From NCBI GenBank assembly GCA_004562915.1, contig SFQZ01000005.1, forward strand, positions 62,001 through 126,000: a stretch of DNA of 64,000 bases, read 5' to 3'. Both the position numbers and the translations under genes were made by a program. This DNA comes from a bacterium (GTDB lineage: Bacteria; Bacillota_A; Clostridia; Lachnospirales; Lachnospiraceae). This document shows positions 17,887 through 26,243 of the stretch, piece by piece. The notes beneath the pieces were generated by a model. The model had not been told where the DNA came from and searched no databases. It saw only the letters and a list, made by a program, of their open reading frames with translations. How positions within the stretch are numbered: the stretch's first letter is position 1; each line of letters begins with the position of its first letter.

Positions 17887-18762
17887 ATGGCAATACGCAA
17901 ACTGGAAGATTTGAATTTGCTGGATGATTTTTTATTCTGTTCTATGGTTAATTATCCTGAAATTGGAGAAAAATTTATCAGAGAACTGTTACAGGTAATC
18001 TTTGGCAAGAAGTTCGGTACGCTTACTGTGATACCACAAAAAGTATATCCCGGCACTGATACAGATAAGCATGGAACCCGGCTGGATGTCTACATTGAAG
18101 AAAATATGACTAACGAGTCAGAAAACGACATAACAGTATACGATGTAGAGCCGGATAAAAACATAAATGACATAAACATCCTGCCGAAGCGTGTCCGTTT
18201 TTATCATGCTAAAATCGATGCACACAGTCTGAAGTCAGGGGAGAGTTACCGTATGCTGAAAAAGGTCATAGTAATAATGATCACACCTTATGACCCTTTC
18301 GGACTGAATCATATGATCTATACGATTCGCAATAAATGTGAGGAAATCCCTGAAATGCCATACGATGATGGAGCAAGAACTGTTTTTCTCTATACCAAAG
18401 GCACAGAAGGAAATCCTTCGGCAGAACTGAAACAGTTTCTTCACTATATGGAGCATACCACAGAGGGAAATGCAACAACTGATAATCTTCGAAGCATACA
18501 TCAGATGGTTAATCTGATCAAACAGGATGAGGAGGTGTCACTACAGTATATGAAAATATTTGAACGAGAGGAAATGCTGATTCAACAGGGGATTGAGCAG
18601 GGAATTCAACAGGGAATTCAACAGGGAATTCAACAGGGGCGTAAAGAGGAACAAGCCAATACAGAACTGGAACGTCAAAGGGCAGAAAAAGAAAAAGCAA
18701 GAGCAGATCAGCTTGAAAAAGAATTACAGCATCTAAAAGATCAACTCAAAGAATTCCAATAA
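17887..18762 (+). CDS. Rpn-type PD-(D/E)XK nuclease (recombination-promoting nuclease/putative transposase family)
   Basis: 291 residues from ATG 17887 (AAAGGAG 8 bases upstream). The N-terminus DLNLLDDFLFCSMVNYPEIG is characteristic of the Rpn/PDDEXK_2 family. The catalytic core is visible as GTRLDVYIEE (the D), then VYDVEPD (ExE/ExK-like position) with HAKIDAHSL and SGESYRMLKKVIVIMI. The C-terminal tail has four GI(E/Q)QG(I/R) units, encoded by 12-bp tandem repeats (about 18586-18640), then a charged coiled coil. Rpn proteins cut DNA; E. coli members are reported to act in phage defence and to be inhibited by a small product made from inside the same gene. A comparable internal start is present here at 18550. 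Confidence 0.85.
   Translation: MAIRKLEDLNLLDDFLFCSMVNYPEIGEKFIRELLQVIFGKKFGTLTVIPQKVYPGTDTDKHGTRLDVYIEENMTNESENDITVYDVEPDKNINDINILPKRVRFYHAKIDAHSLKSGESYRMLKKVIVIMITPYDPFGLNHMIYTIRNKCEEIPEMPYDDGARTVFLYTKGTEGNPSAELKQFLHYMEHTTEGNATTDNLRSIHQMVNLIKQDEEVSLQYMKIFEREEMLIQQGIEQGIQQGIQQGIQQGRKEEQANTELERQRAEKEKARADQLEKELQHLKDQLKEFQ
18550..18762 (+). CDS. Possible internal small protein (RpnS-like tail) within the nuclease gene
   Basis: The in-frame ATG 18550 would give a 70-residue product containing only the GIQQG repeats and the coiled coil (KIFEREEMLIQQG to LKEFQ). A strong GGAGGTG (18531-18537) lies 12 bases upstream, longer than ideal. In E. coli, Rpn genes are known to make a short C-terminal protein that blocks the long nuclease; this ORF has the same layout. 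Expression here is inference only. Confidence 0.3.
   Translation: MKIFEREEMLIQQGIEQGIQQGIQQGIQQGRKEEQANTELERQRAEKEKARADQLEKELQHLKDQLKEFQ
18586..18640 (+). repeat. 12-bp tandem repeat in the nuclease tail
   Basis: Units of the form ATTCAACAGGGA (first unit ATTGAGCAGGGA) repeat about four times in frame and encode IQQG/IEQG. Copy-number change by slippage would lengthen or shorten the tail by four residues per unit without a frameshift. Confidence 0.8.
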
Positions 18763-18774
18763 ACGGTGTCAGGC

Positions 18775-18788
18775 GGGGGGGGGGGGGG
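18775..18788. repeat. Run of 14 G
   Basis: A homopolymer of 14 consecutive G (written on the plus strand) begins 12 bases after the nuclease stop codon. Such runs are length-unstable. The 18789-18999 stretch to its right has no supported gene on the plus strand; the minus strand carries a short open stretch (about 18900 to 18737) that may be the remnant of a coding sequence. Confidence 0.85.
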
Positions 18789-18999
18789 ATTTTTTCTGTA
18801 AATCGGTCTTCAACTAAACGACATTGGTACAGTTCATCGTATTCATAGGTGACCGTCAAACAGGAACCCATTGGCCCGATAACTGAAGACGCAGCTGACA
18901 TTTTTCTATTTATACGGATGTTTCACCACGAACACATCATGCAAAAACTGCCACTCCTGCACTGTTGCCGGTTCCCAGGCCGATTCTCAGATTTCCAGC

Positions 19000-19027
19000 T
19001 TGACAAAGCGTTTTGCAATGTTATAAT
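19000..19027 (+). promoter_or_regulatory. Promoter of thrS and its T-box leader
   Basis: Consensus TTGACA (19000-19005), a 16-base spacer and consensus TATAAT (19022-19027). Transcription should begin near 19034, directly upstream of the T-box. Confidence 0.8.
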
Positions 19028-19033
19028 AACTGG

Positions 19034-19260
19034 TAGAAAGCGTTGAAGAGAAGAGTAAGCAGTAAGATGGCTCCAGAGAGGGATGGAAAGGTGTGAGCAT
19101 CCCGCCGGATTATTGTCTGAAGACCACCTCCGAGCGGCCCTAATACGGCACGGTGATTCCGTTATCATCAAATGAAGCGGGTGCATATCTGCACCAAAGA
19201 GGGTGGAACCGCGAGTTATATGCTCGTCCCTTTCGACAGAAAAGTCGAAAGAGACGGGCT
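19034..19260 (+). promoter_or_regulatory. T-box riboswitch (tRNA-Thr)
   Basis: Stem I begins near 19036 with GAAGAGAAGAGTA. ACC codons at 19123-19128 (after GAAG) are the likely threonine specifier. The invariant T-box AGGGTGGAACCGCG lies at 19200-19213. Its TGGA would pair with a UCCA tRNA acceptor end. A terminator hairpin at 19222-19260 is the alternative to the antiterminator. Uncharged tRNA-Thr should favour read-through into thrS. Confidence 0.95.
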
Positions 19261-19270
19261 TTTCTGTTTT
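19222..19270 (+). terminator. T-box-controlled terminator
   Basis: GCTCGTCCCTTTCGAC pairs with GTCGAAAGAGACGGGC (one G-T pair plus a mismatch or bulge) and is followed by TTTTCTGTTTT. It is the regulated terminator of the thrS leader. Confidence 0.9.
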
Positions 19271-19298
19271 AATATCAACTAAAAGAAGGAGAACGATC

Positions 19299-21260
19299 AT
19301 GATTATTACATTGAAAGACGGATCCCAAAAAGATTATGAACAGTCCATGTCTGTCTATGATATTGCCAAAGATATCAGTGAAGGACTGGCAAGAGCAGCC
19401 TGTGCAGGTGAAGTAGACGGCGAAGTAGTTGACCTTCGTAGCATTGTTGACAAAGACTGCGCATTGAATATCCTTACCTTTAATGACGAAGCAGGAAAAG
19501 CTGCTTACCGCCATACAACCTCCCACGTTCTGGCTGAGGCAGTAAAAAGACTGTATCCGGATGCCAAACTGGCTATCGGACCTTCCATTGAATCCGGGTT
19601 TTATTATGATTTCGATTGCGAAAGCTTCAGCAGAGAAGCTCTTGATAAAATCGAAGAAGAAATGAAGAAAATTATCAAAGAAGGACACGAAATCAAACGA
19701 TTTACACTGCCCCGTGAAGAAGCGATCCAGTTCATGAAAGAACGTAACGAACCCTATAAAGTGGAACTGATTGAAGATCTTCCGGAAGGCTCTGAGATTT
19801 CATTCTATGATCAGGGCGGTTTTGTTGATCTGTGTGCAGGACCTCATCTGATGTCCACCAAAGGTATTAAGGCTTTCAAGCTGACTTCTTCCTCTATGGC
19901 TTACTGGAGAGGAGATTCCAACAAAGCTCGTCTTCAGAGAATTTACGGTACAGCCTACAATAAAAAAGATGATCTGAAAGCCCATCTGGAACGCATGGAA
20001 GATGCAAAACGCCGGGATCACAACCGACTGGGACGCGAGATGGAATTGTTTACCACCGTTGATGTTGTTGGACAGGGACTTCCGCTGTTTACTCCAAAGG
20101 GTACAAAGATGATCATGAAGCTGCAGCGCTGGATCGAGGATCTGGAAGATAATGAGTGGGGCTATGTCCGCACCAGAACTCCTCTGATGGCTAAAAGTGA
20201 TCTGTACAAAATTTCCGGTCACTGGGATCACTACAAAGACGGCATGTTCGTTCTGGGCGACGAAGAAAAAGACAAAGAAGTATTTGCGCTGCGTCCGATG
20301 ACCTGCCCGTTCCAATATTACGTATACAAAAACACACAGAAATCTTACCGTGATCTTCCTTACCGTATGGGTGAAACTTCTACCCTGTTCCGTGCTGAGG
20401 ATTCCGGAGAAATGCATGGTCTGACCCGTGTCCGTCAGTTCACCATCTCCGAAGGTCATCTGGTAATCCGTCCGGATCAGGCGGAAGAAGAATTGAAGGG
20501 ATGTCTGGATCTGGCTTATTATGTTCTGGATACCCTGGGGCTGGCAGATGATGTAACCTTCCGTCTCTCCAAATGGGATCCGAACAACAAGAAAAAATAT
20601 CTGGGTGATGACAATTACTGGGAATCCACACAGAATGCACTGCGTGAAGTATTGAAAGAAAAGAATCTTCCATTCACCGAAGCAGAAGGAGAAGCTGCTT
20701 TTTATGGTCCGAAGATTGATATTCAGGCAAAAAATGTATATGGAAAAGAAGATACCATGATCACCATCCAGCTTGACTGTGCCATTGCTGAAAACTTTGA
20801 CATGACCTATATTGATCAGAACGGGGACAAGGTACGTCCATATATTATCCACAGAACATCTCTTGGATGCTACGAAAGAACACTGGCATGGCTGATTGAA
20901 AAATACGCCGGAAAATTCCCAACCTGGCTGTGTCCGGAACAGGTTCGTGTTCTTCCGATTTCTGAAAAATATACAGCTTATGCGGAAGAAGTGCTGAAAG
21001 CACTGAAAGCAAACGGAATCGATGCAACCACAGACAATCGTTCCGAAAAAATCGGTTTCAAGATCCGCGAAGCCCGCATGGCCAAACTTCCGTATATGCT
21101 GGTTGTGGGACAGCAGGAAGAAGCTGACCATACCGTATCTGTCCGCAGCCGTTTTGCCGGAGATGAGGGTGCGAAACCGCTGGAACAGTTTATTGATGAT
21201 ATCTGCAAGGAAATCCGAACAAAAGAAATCCGGAAAGAAATGCCGGCAGAACAGAAATAA
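19299..21260 (+). CDS. thrS: Threonyl-tRNA synthetase
   Basis: 653 residues from ATG 19299 (AAGGAG 9 bases upstream); the frame upstream is T-box leader. Domains in order: TGS (MIITLKDGSQKDYE), the editing/SAD domain (HTTSHVLAEAVKRL and the CAGPH motif), class II catalytic core (motif 2 and zinc-ligand Cys in RPMTCPFQYY, GLTRVRQFTISEGH, IHRTSLGCYERT) and the anticodon-binding domain (VRVLPISEKYTAYA). It charges tRNA-Thr in the cytosol. Controlled by the T-box upstream and ended by a long palindromic terminator. Confidence 0.98.
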   Translation: MIITLKDGSQKDYEQSMSVYDIAKDISEGLARAACAGEVDGEVVDLRSIVDKDCALNILTFNDEAGKAAYRHTTSHVLAEAVKRLYPDAKLAIGPSIESGFYYDFDCESFSREALDKIEEEMKKIIKEGHEIKRFTLPREEAIQFMKERNEPYKVELIEDLPEGSEISFYDQGGFVDLCAGPHLMSTKGIKAFKLTSSSMAYWRGDSNKARLQRIYGTAYNKKDDLKAHLERMEDAKRRDHNRLGREMELFTTVDVVGQGLPLFTPKGTKMIMKLQRWIEDLEDNEWGYVRTRTPLMAKSDLYKISGHWDHYKDGMFVLGDEEKDKEVFALRPMTCPFQYYVYKNTQKSYRDLPYRMGETSTLFRAEDSGEMHGLTRVRQFTISEGHLVIRPDQAEEELKGCLDLAYYVLDTLGLADDVTFRLSKWDPNNKKKYLGDDNYWESTQNALREVLKEKNLPFTEAEGEAAFYGPKIDIQAKNVYGKEDTMITIQLDCAIAENFDMTYIDQNGDKVRPYIIHRTSLGCYERTLAWLIEKYAGKFPTWLCPEQVRVLPISEKYTAYAEEVLKALKANGIDATTDNRSEKIGFKIREARMAKLPYMLVVGQQEEADHTVSVRSRFAGDEGAKPLEQFIDDICKEIRTKEIRKEMPAEQK

Positions 21261-21261
21261 G

Positions 21262-21313
21262 GAACATGAAAAATAAAGAGGATGCCAAAGCATCCTCTTT
21301 ATTTTTCATGTTC
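21262..21313. terminator. Long perfect bidirectional terminator
   Basis: A 24-bp perfect stem (GAACATGAAAAATAAAGAGG.. paired with its complement) closed by a CAAA loop. It serves thrS from the left and the Xre regulator from the right; its last base overlaps the regulator stop codon. Confidence 0.85.
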
Positions 21314-21549
21314 TACTTATCCCGGAAATCAAACAGATCTTTCATAGGCACTTCCAAAACTTCCGCAATATCAAACAACTTATTCAGTGAGATGGATGTT
21401 TTTCCATTCGGTGCTTCGATATTGCTGATATGGGTACGGCTCAGCTGCGTAGCTTCTGCCAGATCTGCCTGCGTCATTCCACGCAGTTTACGATAGTACG
21501 CGATTGTCAGACCCAATAACCGAAATTCGTTCATTCGCTTATAATCCAT
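21313..21549 (-). CDS. Xre-family helix-turn-helix regulator
   Basis: 78 residues from ATG 21549 (AAGGAG 7 bases upstream). The whole protein is one HTH_3 domain: LTIAYYRKLRGMTQADLAEA, then LSRTHISNIEAP as recognition helix, then LNKLFDIAEVLEVPMKDLF. No sensor or partner domain. It stands alone, with no toxin or phage gene beside it. Targets unknown. Confidence 0.85.
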   Translation of the reverse strand: MDYKRMNEFRLLGLTIAYYRKLRGMTQADLAEATQLSRTHISNIEAPNGKTSISLNKLFDIAEVLEVPMKDLFDFRDK

Positions 21550-21667
21550 AGTCCCGCTCCTTTCTTTCCTATAGCTTACCTCAGATGTTTAAGAATTGGA
21601 ACAATCTGAAATTTTGCAATTACTTTTTATAATTTTATTTTCACCTCTCCTGTCTTAGTAAATGCAA

Positions 21668-22111
21668 TCATTCTTTGCTCAGATTACTATTATGATATTT
21701 GGTTGAATACGTCACATCTTCCCCGAACCACTCCGGAGGACAATAAGCATTTGCAGCTTCTTTTGTAGGAAACTCCACCTCTGCCAGGATCAGCCCGTCG
21801 TGCTTCCCATGAAACACATCCAGCTCTATCCTCAGTCCGTCTTTTTCCGGGAGAATATATCTTGTTTTCGAAATCACAATGCCATCCGCCTTTTTCAGAA
21901 GATGCTCATATGCTTCCTGATTCAGCGGAAGATTATACTCTTCCCGCACCATAAGTCCCCCGGACTTGTAGGTAAGTACATACTCTTCCCCCTCTCTTCG
22001 AACCCGTACCACAGGATTTGTACACAGATATGCCTGTTCCAGCTCCTTATGAGGAAAATCATCCAGATGCTCCGGTAAACTGTCTATTAAATATTTTCTT
22101 TCAATCTCCAT
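21668..22111 (-). CDS. CYTH-domain phosphatase/triphosphate tunnel metalloenzyme
   Basis: 147 residues. It starts with the diagnostic ExExK motif (MEIERKYLI), followed by VVRVRREGEEYVLTYKS, REEYNLPL, KTRYILPEKDGLRIELDVFHG and LAEVEFP, all charged strands lining the tunnel. This short CYTH type is common in Firmicutes and likely hydrolyses inorganic triphosphate or a nucleotide triphosphate; adenylate cyclase activity is not expected. Good ribosome binding site. Monocistronic. Confidence 0.85.
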   Translation of the reverse strand: MEIERKYLIDSLPEHLDDFPHKELEQAYLCTNPVVRVRREGEEYVLTYKSGGLMVREEYNLPLNQEAYEHLLKKADGIVISKTRYILPEKDGLRIELDVFHGKHDGLILAEVEFPTKEAANAYCPPEWFGEDVTYSTKYHNSNLSKE

Positions 22112-22327
22112 CTCTATTCTCCCTTCACACTACGATACTATCCTTCTCATCACAATCATGCTTCTTAATTCTCATGGAGAAATTATAACATACATCTTTG
22201 ATAACGGCTACTTTGGGTTTGTATATCCAATAAAGTATATTGATTATCCGACCTAAAGAATGATTGAATATTTTTTTTAAATTGGTATACTTAAACAGAA
22301 TGAACAAATAAGCAAGGAGAAAATGAA

Positions 22328-24037
22328 ATGAAATCAGCAGAAGACTTAAAACAACTACTTTTTCAGATCAACAGAAAAAGTTATCCCGCATATAAAGATA
22401 CTCGGGGCGCCTATGCTTTTCCAGGATACATTCTTTCTATTGACCATGTACAGGGAGACCCTTTTGCCGCTCCTTCCAGGCTCAGTATCAAAGTTAGCGG
22501 CACGCAGGCAGGATTCCCGGAAACGCTTTACCATACAAAAGAAACACGTATCGCTCTCCAGGATTATCTAATTCGCCAGTTTCATCAAAAAATAGAAAAA
22601 TTCAATTTCAGGGCGAAAGGTTCCGGAAAAAGCGGACTAATCTCTATCACCAGATGTCAACAGGAAATCCTGGAACGGACTGCCTGCTCTCTCAACAGCT
22701 CCACTGGTGACCTGACGATTCGTCTTGAGGTAGGTTTCCCGGCAAATGGCAGAACAATCAATTCTCAGGAACTGATAAAAATTCTTTTTGATTTTCTTCC
22801 TGTCTGCGTACGGGAATCATTGTATTATCGGAATCTTGATGCCAAAGTACTGAAACAGGTTTGTCAGCTTGCTGAAGATCAGACATATATCCGCAGTCAG
22901 CTTCCCCTTTTGGGGTTAACTGCCTTTGTAGCAAATGGTTCTATTCTTCCCAGAGAATCCGGTGTATCACCCCGTCCTATGAAAAATGGGATCCCTTTTA
23001 TCTCTCCCGCTTCCATGGAAGTGACGCTTGATCTGCCAAACCACGGTCCTATGAAGGGTATGGGAATCCGAAAAGGGATCACTCTGATCGTAGGCGGAGG
23101 ATATCATGGAAAATCCACACTTCTCGAGGCACTGGAACTGGGAGTTTATAATCATATTGCAGGGGACGGAAGAGAATATGTTATCACAGAATCTGATGCC
23201 GTTAAAATCCGTGCGGAAGATGGAAGGAGTATCAAGGCAGCCGATATCTCTCTCTTTATCAATGACCTGCCAAACGGAAAGGATACCTCCTGTTTTTACT
23301 CGGAAGATGCCAGCGGCAGCACTTCCCAGGCAGCCAATGTGGTGGAAGCCATGGAGACCGGCAGCAGGCTGTTGCTGATTGATGAGGATACCAGTGCCAC
23401 AAACTTTATGATCCGTGATGAGTTGATGCAGAGAGTCGTGAACCGCAGTCAGGAACCCATCACCCCATTTATCGAACGGGTGCAGTGGCTGGCCCATGAA
23501 AAGGAGGTTTCAACGATTCTTGTGGCAGGAAGTTCCGGTTCCTATTTTCATGTAGCAGATACGGTAATCCAGATGGATCATTACCGTCCGGTAGATATTA
23601 CTGCATTTGCCAAAAAAGAAGCCGAAGTATTTCCCTCGATCCGACCTTCGTCGCCCGAAAAATCTTCTCCCGATTATCACAGGATCGTGCAGCCGGATCC
23701 TTCTTTCCGTGAAGATCGACGTATAAAAATGAAAACTATGGGTGTAGACGGAATCTCTGTCAACCACGAAAATCTTGATCTTCGCTATCTGGAGCAGCTG
23801 GCGGATCCGGAACAGGTGAACACCCTGTCCTCCCTGCTTCGCTATGCACAGCTTCATATTTTTAACGGAAGGCGTACGCTTCAGGAATCTATGGAGCAAC
23901 TGGAAAACCTGCTGACTACACAGGGACTCGACTTTCTGGCTGATGGCGGCCGTATTTCTCCGAATCTGGCTATGCCCCGGATACAGGAAATATATGCCTG
24001 CATGAACCGTTATCGGAGCCTGCGTCTTCATTCATAA
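22328..24037 (+). CDS. ABC-class ATPase (PF09818 family)
   Basis: 569 residues from ATG 22328 (AAGGAG 8 bases upstream). The N-terminal region (AYKDTRGAYAFPGYILSIDHVQGDPFA) and the nucleotide site (LIVGGGYHGKSTLLEALELG, Walker A; LLLIDEDTSATNFMIRD, Walker B) match the 'predicted ATPase of the ABC class' family. The ABC signature region is FYSEDASGSTSQAANVVEA. It has no membrane domain, so it is not a transporter ATPase; the physiological role is unknown. It stands alone. Confidence 0.9.
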   Translation: MKSAEDLKQLLFQINRKSYPAYKDTRGAYAFPGYILSIDHVQGDPFAAPSRLSIKVSGTQAGFPETLYHTKETRIALQDYLIRQFHQKIEKFNFRAKGSGKSGLISITRCQQEILERTACSLNSSTGDLTIRLEVGFPANGRTINSQELIKILFDFLPVCVRESLYYRNLDAKVLKQVCQLAEDQTYIRSQLPLLGLTAFVANGSILPRESGVSPRPMKNGIPFISPASMEVTLDLPNHGPMKGMGIRKGITLIVGGGYHGKSTLLEALELGVYNHIAGDGREYVITESDAVKIRAEDGRSIKAADISLFINDLPNGKDTSCFYSEDASGSTSQAANVVEAMETGSRLLLIDEDTSATNFMIRDELMQRVVNRSQEPITPFIERVQWLAHEKEVSTILVAGSSGSYFHVADTVIQMDHYRPVDITAFAKKEAEVFPSIRPSSPEKSSPDYHRIVQPDPSFREDRRIKMKTMGVDGISVNHENLDLRYLEQLADPEQVNTLSSLLRYAQLHIFNGRRTLQESMEQLENLLTTQGLDFLADGGRISPNLAMPRIQEIYACMNRYRSLRLHS

Positions 24038-24159
24038 CAAGCTAGTCTTTGAATTTGCAAAGGGATTTTATACTTTTATTTTTTTTAGTTTCGTATTTTT
24101 TATGAAATTTTATAAATGATTTACCATACGAACACAAAATCGTCACATTTCCCATGTAT

Positions 24160-24300
24160 TATAATACTCAACAAAGCAAACCACACTTTGTTACGGGAGA
24201 TTATCCAAGGTAGTCTCCCGTCCCCCCTCATAATATGTGGTTAACAGTTATTTTTAGATTTCCTTTTTCATATTGGCCGATATCGTAATGATATCGGCCC
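24160..24300 (+). ncRNA. Candidate structured RNA in a 412-base gap
   Basis: A TATAAT (24160-24165) precedes nested pairing. AACCACA (24179-24185) pairs with TGTGGTT (24236-24242) around an inner hairpin ACGGGAGA (24193-24200)/TCTCCCGT (24214-24221), with CCCCCC and an A-rich loop unpaired. A second 10-bp hairpin GGCCGATATC/GATATCGGCC (24275-24299), followed by T-rich sequence, could be the 3' terminator. No good -35 was found, and the second hairpin may simply end the ATPase transcript. No known RNA family was recognised. Confidence 0.35.
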
Positions 24301-24449
24301 TTCCTCATTTATCCTCAGAATTCATTTCCGGTGAATCTGCTGGCAGGTAACTTATTTTTCCATAGACTTTATACAAATTTCACAGTTTTCTTGTTTTTTT
24401 TGTAAAAATAAGATATCATATTATATATATCAGCATCAGGAGCACACAC

Positions 24450-25598
24450 ATGGAAGAAAAAGAGCCCACCAAAAAACAGAAAAAAAGCGGAAAAAAATTT
24501 AAGCATATTCGGCTGCTGTTGTTTTGTCTCATATTGATTCTTGCCGGATCTGCTTATTTTTATTATATTCTTGTTTATCGCATCAGTCATGAACCCAAGC
24601 CGGAAGCTTCACAGACAACTACAGAGTCTATATACAATATGAAGTTTCAGCGTACTTTAATTTCTCTGACACCGGAAGTAAAAGCAGCTGCCTTTAACGG
24701 GCGTGCGACAGAAATTGATTATGGAACTTATGTGGTCCCCGGACTTATGTCCACAGAGACACAGGTATTCGGTGAAAAAGAAACATCAGCAATCTGTACC
24801 TCCATGACTCCTCAGGGGCTCGCCGTCACGGAGGACTATATTCTTGTCAGCGCTTACTGCGGTTCTCAGACCCACAATTCCGTAATCTATGTGATCGACA
24901 AAAAAAGTCATGAGTTTATCAAAGAAATCGTTCTTAGGAACAAATCCCATGTGGGCGGTCTGGCCTATGACTCTATCCATGAGAATATCTGGATTTCCGG
25001 AATGTCACGCGGTATTCCTCAGGTCAATGCCATTACACTGAAGCAGCTGGAAGAATATTCTTTTCAGGAAGATCATCTTCCGATCACTTACTCACAGTCT
25101 TACGACCTGTATGCGATCACCAGAACTTCTTTTCTGACATACCATGATAATTCCCTGTATATCGGATATTTTACCGAAAATACAGCCAGTGTCCTGGAGC
25201 AATACGATATCAACGAAGACGGCACTCTGGTCACTCAATTGCTTACTGATTCTCTCGATAAATCCGATACGATTACTCCTCTTGCTCTTCCCTCCGATAT
25301 GCGGGTTATCACAGAAAAAGCACAGGGAGTTGCTTTCTATAAAGATAAAATATTATTCTCCCATTCTTATGGGGTACTTCCTTCCACACTGCAGGTATTT
25401 AATAATTCCATGCAGAAGCTTCTGGAAGAAAATGCTGCCGTTTTGAAGTTTTATCTTCCGGAAAAGATGGAACAGATCTATGTAGACGGGGACGATCTAT
25501 ATGTATTATTTGAATCTGCCGCTTATAATTATCGTGCAAGTTCTCTTTTTAAAATGGACCGGATTCTCAAGCTCAATTTAAATACACTGCTTTCTTAA
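24450..25598 (+). CDS. Membrane-anchored, beta-propeller-like envelope protein
   Basis: 382 residues. A very basic cytoplasmic start (KKQKKSGKKFKH) is followed by one membrane helix (about 25-45) and a large extracellular domain. The domain shows repeated blades such as TPQGLAVTEDYILVSAY, VGGLAYDSIHENIWISG and AQGVAFYKDKILFSHSY, which resemble NHL/YncE-like propeller repeats. No catalytic motif is recognised. Probably a surface sensor or binding protein; function unknown. Ends at a 25-bp terminator. Confidence 0.7.
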   Translation: MEEKEPTKKQKKSGKKFKHIRLLLFCLILILAGSAYFYYILVYRISHEPKPEASQTTTESIYNMKFQRTLISLTPEVKAAAFNGRATEIDYGTYVVPGLMSTETQVFGEKETSAICTSMTPQGLAVTEDYILVSAYCGSQTHNSVIYVIDKKSHEFIKEIVLRNKSHVGGLAYDSIHENIWISGMSRGIPQVNAITLKQLEEYSFQEDHLPITYSQSYDLYAITRTSFLTYHDNSLYIGYFTENTASVLEQYDINEDGTLVTQLLTDSLDKSDTITPLALPSDMRVITEKAQGVAFYKDKILFSHSYGVLPSTLQVFNNSMQKLLEENAAVLKFYLPEKMEQIYVDGDDLYVLFESAAYNYRASSLFKMDRILKLNLNTLLS

Positions 25599-25610
25599 GA
25601 TTAAGCAACA

Positions 25611-25668
25611 AAAACTGTGTGCGTAAATACTATGACCCTGGCATCATAGTATTTACGCACACAGTTTT
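25611..25668. terminator. Long perfect bidirectional terminator
   Basis: A 25-bp perfect stem (25611-25635 with 25644-25668) and an 8-base loop, flanked by A-run and T-run. Shared by the envelope protein gene and the convergent DUF3783 gene. Confidence 0.85.
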
Positions 25669-25683
25669 CACCTTTGATTTCTT

Positions 25684-26103
25684 TTATGATTTTCCGGTAA
25701 ATGCTTCATGTTCCTTTTTCAATTCTGCGTATAACGTCCTGCAGTCCCAGTATTGATTCTGCTGTGTAACCACTGCCTTATAATCAATCCTTCCGATTCC
25801 CTGCTTTCTGAGTGCAGTCAAAACCTGATCTACCTGATGTCCTGTCAGCCACGCCATGACCATCATTTCCTGTTCTATCTCTGTCCTTCCTGCCTCTTCA
25901 TTCCCTTTGCGAAATCCAGTCCTATCCGGATCACTCTCTTCTTGCTGCGGCAATATTTCTTTATTCCCCGCCAGAAAGCCTATGTTCTGTCCATATTCCT
26001 CCGGTTCCACTGTTTTTACTCTTATTTTCAGCGGCAGCAACGCACGGCGTATTTTCCCGGCACGCTCTTTTTCAAAATGAAATAATAATACGGTTTCTTT
26101 CAT
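25684..26103 (-). CDS. DUF3783-domain protein
   Basis: 139 residues. The N-terminal half is VLLFHFEKERAGKIRRALLP. A variable charged linker follows, then EMMVMAWLTGHQVDQVLTALRK and the C-terminal motif YKAVVTQQNQYWDCRTLYAELKKEHE, which matches DUF3783 proteins of Clostridia. Soluble and uncharacterised. AGAAGGAG precedes the ATG. Divergent from the esterase gene. Confidence 0.75.
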   Translation of the reverse strand: MKETVLLFHFEKERAGKIRRALLPLKIRVKTVEPEEYGQNIGFLAGNKEILPQQEESDPDRTGFRKGNEEAGRTEIEQEMMVMAWLTGHQVDQVLTALRKQGIGRIDYKAVVTQQNQYWDCRTLYAELKKEHEAFTGKS

Positions 26104-26243
26104 CTCTTTTGTCTCCTTCTAAGATAAACTAATCACAGTATAACATTTTTGATTGATTTTTCCTACTCCCATGATAGTATTATATCATGAGACAAGACAA
26201 AAGCTTTTGACACCTACATCACTAAACTCAAAGGAGATAGATT

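Noticed and set aside
18849..19046. Plus-strand 65-codon frame before thrS
   Set aside because: It overlaps the thrS promoter and start of the T-box leader; no ribosome binding site.
19800..21293. 497-codon frame antisense to thrS
   Set aside because: A codon-bias shadow of a certain gene; composition rich in Phe, Cys and His, with no family.
22967..23497. 176-codon frame antisense to the ABC-class ATPase
   Set aside because: No ribosome binding site; shadow of a well-supported gene.
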